Source: Phytopseudomonas straminea (GTDB taxonomy: Bacteria; Pseudomonadota; Gammaproteobacteria; Pseudomonadales; Pseudomonadaceae). Taken from it: a DNA stretch of 64,000 bases. The position numbers were made by a program, and so were the translations under genes. The stretch lies in contig NZ_FOMO01000006.1 of the NCBI RefSeq assembly GCF_900112645.1, positions 186,001 to 250,000 on the forward strand, read 5' to 3'. Under the pieces are notes generated by a model. The model had not been told where the DNA came from. It saw nothing but the letters and a program-made list of their open reading frames with translations, and ran no database searches. This document shows positions 58,855 through 64,000 of this stretch, in pieces. Each line of letters starts with the position of its first letter. Within the stretch, counting starts at the first letter, position 1.

Positions 58855-59427
58855 ATGCGCCACCTGCTGCTTGCCCTGCCCTTCGCCCTGCTGCCCCTGG
58901 CCGTCGCCCAGGCCCACGATGAACATGAACACGGCAGCCTCGGCAAACACGAACACGGCGTCGCCACGCTGAACGTGGCCCTGGAGGGCAGCACCCTGGA
59001 AATCGAGCTGGAAAGCCCGGCCATGAACATCGTCGGCTTCGAGCATGCCGCGACCAGCGATGCCGACAAAAAGACCGTTGCCGCCGCCCGCGCGGTACTG
59101 AAAAAACCCCAGACCCTGTTCAGCTTGCCCGCCGCAGCCGGCTGCAGCCTGAGCGAAAATGAAGTGCGCAGTCCGCTGTTCGGCAACGCCGAAGCCGATC
59201 ACGATCACGACGAGCCTGCTGACGGCGACGACCATCACCACGAGCACAGCGATATCGATGCCGATTACAGCTTCACCTGCAAGCAGCCGGGTGAGCTGAA
59301 GACCCTCGACCTGTCGGCGTTCTACAAGCAATTCCCGGCCACCCAGAAGATCAACGTGCAACTGATCGGCCCGAGCGGACAGCAGGGCGTCGAGTCGACC
59401 CCGGCCAACCCGCGCCTGAGCTTCTGA
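58855..59427 (+). CDS. His-rich periplasmic zinc-binding protein (DUF2796, PA4063-like)
   Basis: A 190-residue secreted protein (signal peptide to about residue 20). Two histidine-rich stretches, HDEHEHGSLGKHEHG at the mature N-terminus and HDHDEPADGDDHHHEHSD in the middle, suit zinc binding. The DUF2796 core includes VATLNVALEGSTLEIELESP and QKINVQLIGP. It resembles PA4063, which is strongly induced by zinc starvation and Zur-controlled in PAO1, and ZrgA of Vibrio. It probably collects or stores Zn in the periplasm for the transporter encoded next. Confidence 0.88.
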   Translation: MRHLLLALPFALLPLAVAQAHDEHEHGSLGKHEHGVATLNVALEGSTLEIELESPAMNIVGFEHAATSDADKKTVAAARAVLKKPQTLFSLPAAAGCSLSENEVRSPLFGNAEADHDHDEPADGDDHHHEHSDIDADYSFTCKQPGELKTLDLSAFYKQFPATQKINVQLIGPSGQQGVESTPANPRLSF

Positions 59428-59435
59428 CCGACCAT

Positions 59436-59463
59436 GCCGATGCCGTCACCAGGCGGCATCGGC
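59436..59463 (+). other. Hairpin between the DUF2796 gene and the ABC gene
   Basis: GCCGATGCCG and CGGCATCGGC form a perfect ten-base stem with an eight-base loop. No U tract follows, so it may attenuate or protect the first message rather than end it. The gap to the next gene is 128 bp. Confidence 0.5.
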
Positions 59464-59555
59464 TGTTGCACACGTTCGGCAACACCCTCTGGCTCAGCAT
59501 TTCGTGGCCATGACTGGCACACTTGCTGTTTTTCTCTCCAGCGCCAGCAGTCCCC

Positions 59556-60263
59556 ATGACCACAGCACTGATCGAACTCACTGACCTCGGCTTCGCCTGG
59601 CCCGGCCAGGACGAGCTTCTGGACATCCCCCATTTTCACCTGCAACGCGGCGAGACCCTGTTTCTCAAGGGCCCCAGTGGCAGTGGCAAAACCACCCTAC
59701 TCGGCCTGCTCGGCGGCGTACAGAAACCCGGCCGCGGCCGCATTCGCCTGCTGGGCGAAGACCTCGCCACGCTCTCGGCGGCCCGCCGCGATCGCTTTCG
59801 CGTCGACCACACCGGCTACATCTTTCAACAGTTCAACCTGCTGCCATTCCTGAGCGTGCGCGACAACGTCGAGCTGCCGTGCCGCTTTTCGCGCCTGCGG
59901 GCCGAGCGCGCCGCACAGCGCTACGGCAGCGTCAGCGAGGCCGCCGGCAAGCTGCTGGAGCACCTGGGCCTGCACCCCGAGCTGCTCGAACGCCGCGCCG
60001 ATTCGCTGTCCATCGGCCAGCAGCAACGTGTCGCTGCCGCCCGCGCGCTGATCGGCCAACCGGAGCTGGTGATCGCCGACGAGCCGACCTCGGCGCTGGA
60101 TGCCGATGCTCGCCAGGCGTTTCTCGAACTGCTGTTCGGCGAATGCCGCGACGTCGGCGCCAGCCTGCTGTTCGTCAGCCATGACCAGAGCCTGGCCGCG
60201 CTGTTCGACCGCAGCCTGTCGCTCGCCGAACTCAACCGCGCCAGCAAGCCACAGGAGGTCTGA
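59556..60263 (+). CDS. ABC transporter ATP-binding protein (MacB/LolD type, PA4064-like)
   Basis: A 235-residue ATPase with Walker A GPSGSGKTT, signature LSIGQQQR (Ile in place of Gly) and Walker B LVIADEPTSALD. The sequence is of the MacB/LolD branch, which works with FtsX-type permeases by mechanotransmission rather than by classical import. The ATG at 59556 begins MTTALIELTDLGFAW. One base separates it from the permease gene. Confidence 0.92.
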   Translation: MTTALIELTDLGFAWPGQDELLDIPHFHLQRGETLFLKGPSGSGKTTLLGLLGGVQKPGRGRIRLLGEDLATLSAARRDRFRVDHTGYIFQQFNLLPFLSVRDNVELPCRFSRLRAERAAQRYGSVSEAAGKLLEHLGLHPELLERRADSLSIGQQQRVAAARALIGQPELVIADEPTSALDADARQAFLELLFGECRDVGASLLFVSHDQSLAALFDRSLSLAELNRASKPQEV

Positions 60264-60264
60264 G

Positions 60265-61527
60265 GTGTTCCTATTACGACTCGCCCTGGCCAGTCTGGCC
60301 AACCGCCGTTTCACCGCCCTGCTCACGGTGTTCGCCATCGCCCTGTCGGTGTGCCTGCTGCTAGCGGTGGAACGGGTGCGCACCGAGGCGCGCACCAGCT
60401 TCGCCAACACCATCAGCGGCACCGACCTGATCGTCGGCGCCCGTTCCGGCAGCGTGAATCTGCTGCTCTACTCGGTGTTCCGCATCGGCAACGCCACCAA
60501 CAACATCCGCTGGGACAGTTTCGAGAAGCTCGCGGCCCACCCTCAGGTCGACTGGGCAATACCGATTTCACTGGGTGATTCGCACCGCGGCTACCGGGTG
60601 ATGGGCACCAACCAGGACTACTTCGACCACTACCACTACGGTCGGGGCCAATCCTTGCAGTTGGCCCAGGGCGAACGCTTCCACGACCTGTTCGACGTGG
60701 TGCTCGGCGCCGAAGTGGCCGAGGCGCTGCACTACAAGCTCGGCGACAAGATCGTGCTGTCTCACGGGGTCGCGGCCATCAGCCTGCAGCAGCACGACGA
60801 CAAACCCTTCGTGGTCAGCGGCATCCTCGCCCGCACCGGCACGCCGGTGGACCGCACCCTGCACATATCCTTGGAAGGCATGGAGGCATTGCACGTCGAC
60901 TGGCAGAACGGCGTACCGGCCCGCGGCGCCGGCAAGGTCAGCGCCGAACAGGCGCGCCACATGGATTTGCAGCCCAAGGCGATCACCGCGGCGATGCTCG
61001 GCCTGAAGAGCAAGATCGCCACCTTCGCCATACAGCGCGAAGTCAACGAATACCGCGGCGAGCCGCTACTGGCGATCCTCCCTGGTGTAGCCCTGCAGGA
61101 GCTGTGGAGCCTGATGGGCACGGCGGAAAAGGCGCTGTTCGTGGTCTCGCTGTTCGTGGTGCTGACCGGCCTGATCGGCATGCTCACGGCGATTCTCACC
61201 AGCCTTAACGAACGGCGTCGAGAGATGGCCATCCTGCGCTCGGTCGGCGCGCGGCCTTGGCATGTCGCCAGCCTGCTGATCCTCGAAGCCTTCTCACTGG
61301 CGGTGGCCGGCGTGGTGGCCGGCACTGCGCTGCTGTATGCCGGCATCACCGGTGCCCAGGGCTACGTGCAGGCCAACTACGGCCTGTATCTGCCGCTTAG
61401 CGCGCCGACGCCCTATGAGTGGACGCTGCTCGGCGCTATTCTGGCGGCCGCCCTGCTGATGGGCTGTGTGCCGGCCTGGCGTGCGTATCGGCAGTCGTTA
61501 GCGGATGGGCTCTCCATCCGGCTGTGA
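60265..61527 (+). CDS. FtsX-like ABC permease (PA4065-like)
   Basis: A 420-residue permease of the MacB_PCD/FtsX type: one N-terminal membrane segment (about 18-36), a large periplasmic domain, and three C-terminal segments. The periplasmic part holds HYHYGRG and several more His residues that might touch metal. The start is GTG at 60265 with AGGAGG upstream. With the ATPase it forms a Type VII ABC system. In PAO1 the equivalent gene belongs to the zinc-starvation operon; the transported item is not known. Confidence 0.92.
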   Translation: MFLLRLALASLANRRFTALLTVFAIALSVCLLLAVERVRTEARTSFANTISGTDLIVGARSGSVNLLLYSVFRIGNATNNIRWDSFEKLAAHPQVDWAIPISLGDSHRGYRVMGTNQDYFDHYHYGRGQSLQLAQGERFHDLFDVVLGAEVAEALHYKLGDKIVLSHGVAAISLQQHDDKPFVVSGILARTGTPVDRTLHISLEGMEALHVDWQNGVPARGAGKVSAEQARHMDLQPKAITAAMLGLKSKIATFAIQREVNEYRGEPLLAILPGVALQELWSLMGTAEKALFVVSLFVVLTGLIGMLTAILTSLNERRREMAILRSVGARPWHVASLLILEAFSLAVAGVVAGTALLYAGITGAQGYVQANYGLYLPLSAPTPYEWTLLGAILAAALLMGCVPAWRAYRQSLADGLSIRL

Positions 61528-61533
61528 CTGTGT

Positions 61534-61565
61534 GAAGCCGGGCCTGATCAGCCCGGCTTCGTTTT
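61534..61565 (+). terminator. Intrinsic terminator after the permease gene
   Basis: GAAGCCGGGC and GCCCGGCTTC form a ten-base stem with a seven-base loop, followed by GTTTT. It would limit transcription into the DUF3299 gene. Confidence 0.85.
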
Positions 61566-61584
61566 CCAATTCAAAGGTAGTGTC

Positions 61585-62106
61585 ATGCGTCGCGTCCTGC
61601 TTACCGCTCTGCTTCTCGCCCTGGCCTCGCCGCTCTGGGCTGACGACCTGCGTACCCTGAACTGGCAGGAGCTGATCCCCAAGGACGCGCCGCCCCAGGT
61701 GCCGCAGATGACACCGATGCACGACATGTCGCAGTTGGGCGATGCGTTGTCCGAGGGTGGCGCCGCCTCGTTGCAGCAGTTCCCGTCAGCACCGGTGGTC
61801 AAGGAAATGGACGGCCAGAACGTCAAGATCCCCGGCTACATCGTACCGCTGGACGTCACCGAAGAAGGCCGCGTGACCGAGTTCCTGCTGGTGCCCTACT
61901 TCGGCGCCTGCATCCACGTGCCTCCGCCGCCGTCCAACCAGATTATCCACGTCAACACCGAACTGGGCGTGCTGCTCGACGCGCTGTACCAGCCCTTCTG
62001 GGTCGAAGGCCCGCTCAAGGTCGAGCACAGCAGCAGCGAACTGGCCGAGGTCGGCTATCAGCTGGCGGCGGACAAAATCTATCCCTACGAACTGCCGGCC
62101 AACTGA
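61585..62106 (+). CDS. DUF3299 periplasmic protein (PA4066-like)
   Basis: A 173-residue secreted protein (signal peptide to about residue 19). The core GYIVPLD and YFGACIHVPPPPSNQI (about 107-120, with Cys and His) is the DUF3299 signature, common beside MacB-type ABC systems in gammaproteobacteria. A metal- or lipid-related role is possible; none is proven. It corresponds to PA4066, the last gene of the zinc-starvation group, though a terminator lies 20 bp before it here. Confidence 0.9.
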   Translation: MRRVLLTALLLALASPLWADDLRTLNWQELIPKDAPPQVPQMTPMHDMSQLGDALSEGGAASLQQFPSAPVVKEMDGQNVKIPGYIVPLDVTEEGRVTEFLLVPYFGACIHVPPPPSNQIIHVNTELGVLLDALYQPFWVEGPLKVEHSSSELAEVGYQLAADKIYPYELPAN

Positions 62107-62144
62107 CATCGTGACAAACCGTCGCACCCTTGCTTAGCCAGCTA

Positions 62145-62158
62145 TTGAGCTGAGTCAA
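62145..62158 (+). promoter_or_regulatory. Candidate ANR box upstream of oprG
   Basis: TTGAGCTGAGTCAA is an inverted repeat of the FNR/ANR kind (TTGA-n6-TCAA), 69 bases before the oprG start. ANR-dependent expression of OprG is known in P. aeruginosa. Confidence 0.6.
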
Positions 62159-62227
62159 CAGGCGCTTCACCCAGCGCCTTACCCTGACGCCATCCGAGAT
62201 GATTCGAATGACCGTTAGGAGCTCACC

Positions 62228-62920
62228 ATGTACAAGTCGCTGTTCTCTGCCTCGCTGATCGCCCTGGCGCTGGCGCCCCCCGTTGCCCAGGCGCACCAGG
62301 CCGGTGACATTCTCGTACGCGCCGGCGCCATCACCGTCAACCCCGATGCGGACAGCTCCTCGATCAAGGTCGACCGCGGCGGCCTGGCGGGCACCGATCT
62401 GGGCGGCAAGGCGACCATGAGCAGCGACACCCAGCTGGGCCTGAACTTCGCCTACATGCTGACCGACCACTTGGGCGTCGAACTGCTCGCCGCCACGCCG
62501 TTCGAGCATGACGTGAAGATCAAGGGCACCGTGCTGGACGCCGCCAACGGCAAACTCGGTACCCTCAAGCACCTGCCGCCGACCCTGAGCCTGGTGTACT
62601 ACCCGCTCGACGCCAAGTCGGCCTTCCAGCCCTACGTCGGCGGCGGCATCAACTACACCTGGATCTACGACGAACACGTGGGCAGCGGCGCCTCGACAGC
62701 CGGTTTCGACAACTTCCGCGCCAAGAACTCTTGGGGCCTGGCCTGGCAGATCGGTGCCGACTACATGCTCACCGACAACCTGATGATCAACGCCCAGGCT
62801 CGCTACATCGACATCGACACCACCGCCTATGTGGACAACACCGCCCTGGGCGTGCGCGCCAAGGTCGACGTGGATGTGGATCCGTTCGTGTACATGGTGG
62901 GGTTGGGTTACAAGTTCTAA
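62228..62920 (+). CDS. oprG: OmpW family outer-membrane protein OprG
   Basis: A 230-residue, eight-stranded beta-barrel of the OmpW family. A signal peptide (to about residue 21) precedes HQAGDILVRAGAITVNPD; the C-terminus is MVGLGYKF, with the terminal Phe used for barrel assembly. OprG favours diffusion of small hydrophobic compounds and amino acids across the outer membrane, and its synthesis responds to iron and oxygen. It keeps its place after PA4066. The ATG at 62228 has AGGAG upstream. Confidence 0.94.
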   Translation: MYKSLFSASLIALALAPPVAQAHQAGDILVRAGAITVNPDADSSSIKVDRGGLAGTDLGGKATMSSDTQLGLNFAYMLTDHLGVELLAATPFEHDVKIKGTVLDAANGKLGTLKHLPPTLSLVYYPLDAKSAFQPYVGGGINYTWIYDEHVGSGASTAGFDNFRAKNSWGLAWQIGADYMLTDNLMINAQARYIDIDTTAYVDNTALGVRAKVDVDVDPFVYMVGLGYKF

Positions 62921-62958
62921 GGACAGCTCGAAGAAGCGGGCTGACAGCGATCTGCTTT

Positions 62959-63021
62959 TGTGGGAGCGGCCGGGGACGCCTAGTCGATGCCCGCGATTCG
63001 CGCGCACGGCGCGCTCTCACA
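62959..63021. repeat. REP-like inverted pair, GTGGGAGC type
   Basis: TGTGGGAGCGGCC and GGCGCGCTCTCACAG face each other with CGATGCCCGCGATTCGCGCG between. It lies 38 bases after the oprG stop. Confidence 0.7.
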
Positions 63022-63053
63022 GGTTCAGCGCTAGGCTCACCAACTCCAAGACG

Positions 63054-63080
63054 CAAAAAGCCGGCATCGCCGGCTTTTTG
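63054..63080. terminator. Bidirectional terminator between oprG and the epimerase gene
   Basis: CAAAAAGCCGGC and GCCGGCTTTTTG pair across three bases, giving a T run on each strand. It is placed between convergent stop codons. Confidence 0.9.
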
Positions 63081-63099
63081 CTATGCAGCGCTTAACGAC

Positions 63100-64000
63100 T
63101 CAGCTATTGAGCAACGCCGCCAATCCATCACGCAGCGAGGTCCGCACCGGCAGCCGGTACTCGTTCGCCAGGCGGCCATTGTCGGCACGGGAATGGCGGA
63201 TATCGCCGGCTCGTGCGTCCAGATGCGTCACCGGCGGCAGGCCGCCGAGCAGCTGACCGATCTGCGTCAGCAACTCTTTGAGGCTCACCGCCTGGTTCCA
63301 GCCGACGTTAACCGCACCGGGTGGCGGCTGCCTGGCGTCCAGTGCTTGCAGCAGCAGCTCGACCAGATCGGCGACATAGAAGAAGTCGCGGGTCTGCTCG
63401 CCGTCACCGAACACGCTGATCGGCAAGCCCTGCTGGGCGCGCTGGGTGAAGATGCTGATCACACCGGAATACGGCGAGGATGGATCCTGGCGCGGGCCGA
63501 ACACGTTGAAGAAGCGAAAAATCGCCGGTTCCAGCCCGTGCTGCCGCGCGTAGAATTCCAGGTAATGTTCGCTGGCCAGCTTGTCCGAAGCGTAGGGTGT
63601 CAGCGGCGCCTTGGCGGTATCCTCGTCGATGGCCACGCCTTCGCCGTTGTTGCCGTAAACCGCGGCGCTGGAGGCAAAGACCACACGACGCACACCATGC
63701 TCGCGCATCGCTTCGCAGATGTTCAGGGTGCCGATGAAGTTGCTCTGGTGGGTGCTGACCGGATCGTCCACCGAGGCCTGCACCGACGCCACCGCGGCCA
63801 GGTGCACCACGGCGCTGCAGCCGGCCACCGCGCGACTGACCAGCGCGGCATCGGCCACGTCGCCTTCGATGAAGGTCAGACGAGCATCATCGAGCGGCAG
63901 ATTACTCAGCTTGCCCATGGACAGGTTGTCCAGCACGCGCACGCTGTGCCCGCGCGCCAACAGGGCGTCGACCAGATTGGAGCCGATAAAGCCGGCGCCG
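63100..64000 (-). CDS. NAD-dependent sugar epimerase/dehydratase (cut by window edge)
   Basis: The gene enters from the right edge, so its start is missing; 299 residues are visible. It is an extended SDR enzyme. Only the end of the NAD motif, GAGFIGSNL, is seen at the edge. The catalytic Ser in VFASSAAVYG and YxxxK as YASDK (in TPYASDKLASEHYLE) are present, and RFFNVFGPRQDPSSPYSGVI is typical of UDP-glucose/GlcNAc 4-epimerases. It resembles PA4068. It probably acts in surface polysaccharide synthesis. Confidence 0.9.
   Translation of the reverse strand, partial: GAGFIGSNLVDALLARGHSVRVLDNLSMGKLSNLPLDDARLTFIEGDVADAALVSRAVAGCSAVVHLAAVASVQASVDDPVSTHQSNFIGTLNICEAMREHGVRRVVFASSAAVYGNNGEGVAIDEDTAKAPLTPYASDKLASEHYLEFYARQHGLEPAIFRFFNVFGPRQDPSSPYSGVISIFTQRAQQGLPISVFGDGEQTRDFFYVADLVELLLQALDARQPPPGAVNVGWNQAVSLKELLTQIGQLLGGLPPVTHLDARAGDIRHSRADNGRLANEYRLPVRTSLRDGLAALLNS

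Noticed and set aside
1..64000. CRISPR arrays, prophage or transposase genes
   Set aside because: No regularly spaced direct repeats and no phage or transposase proteins among the real genes.
1..64000. tRNA or rRNA genes
   Set aside because: No cloverleaf with a TTCGANNC-type T arm was noticed in the intergenic regions; a tRNAscan run would settle it.

Overview
The window is a stretch of chromosome from a GC-rich gammaproteobacterium, almost certainly a Pseudomonas. Many blocks keep the gene order I know from P. aeruginosa PAO1: ribF-murJ-rpsT and proB-obgE-rpmA-rplU-ispB; the PA4572-PA4576 run; speC next to a chemoreceptor gene; rep-xpt; cycB-pauR-dadX-ridA-dadA-lrp-pauB; opuC-nhaP; nrdR-ribD-ribE-ribBA-ribH-nusB-thiL-pgpA; and the PA4063-PA4068 run. 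These blocks are joined in a different order from PAO1, and the dispersed repeats look unlike PAO1, so a species of the P. mendocina / P. oleovorans / P. alcaligenes side of the genus seems likely. That last step is inference. I see no prophage, transposase, integron, CRISPR array, tRNA or rRNA.

Layout. 1-9.4 kb: housekeeping genes (flavin kinase, lipid II flippase, S20, glutamate kinase, Obg GTPase, L27/L21, polyprenyl synthase) with a chemoreceptor and creA. 9.5-16 kb: a small Fur-box gene, a PPIase, small conserved proteins, a Lon-like protease and ornithine/lysine decarboxylase. 16-26.6 kb: a Cache chemoreceptor, LysR regulator, MATE pump, a GGDEF-EAL protein, Rep helicase and xanthine phosphoribosyltransferase. 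26.6-42.4 kb: amine and amino-acid catabolism (CoA-transferase-like enzyme, PauR, alanine racemase, RidA, D-amino-acid dehydrogenase, Lrp, gamma-glutamylpolyamine oxidase, KauB aldehyde dehydrogenase) with a MocR regulator, a phospholipase-D-like lipoprotein and an MFS carrier. 42.4-47.5 kb: an osmolyte ABC importer (opuC-type) and a Na+/H+ antiporter, a plausible osmotic/ionic stress unit. 47.5-56 kb: a riboflavin-centred cluster, nrdR-ribD, then an FMN riboswitch, then ribH2-ribE-ribBA-ribH-nusB-thiL-pgpA. 56-64 kb: a lipoprotein/methyltransferase pair, a CnoX-type thioredoxin, a probable Zur-controlled zinc-starvation cluster, an OmpW/OprG porin and a partial sugar epimerase.

The most striking feature is between the genes. 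Four ~142-157 bp copies of a structured repeat (9.8, 10.65, 29.4 and 53.9 kb) share an outer stem, an inner stem and a small apical hairpin. The stem sequences differ between copies yet remain self-complementary. Three copies lie directly behind stop codons. The fourth lies inside the variable arm of the FMN riboswitch of ribH2, leaving both conserved halves of the aptamer intact. Two further elements (54.15 and 58.13 kb) have related ends and carry REP-type inverted pairs at their tips. Two separate GTAG-type REP doublets (25.2 and 35.5 kb) complete the repeat landscape.
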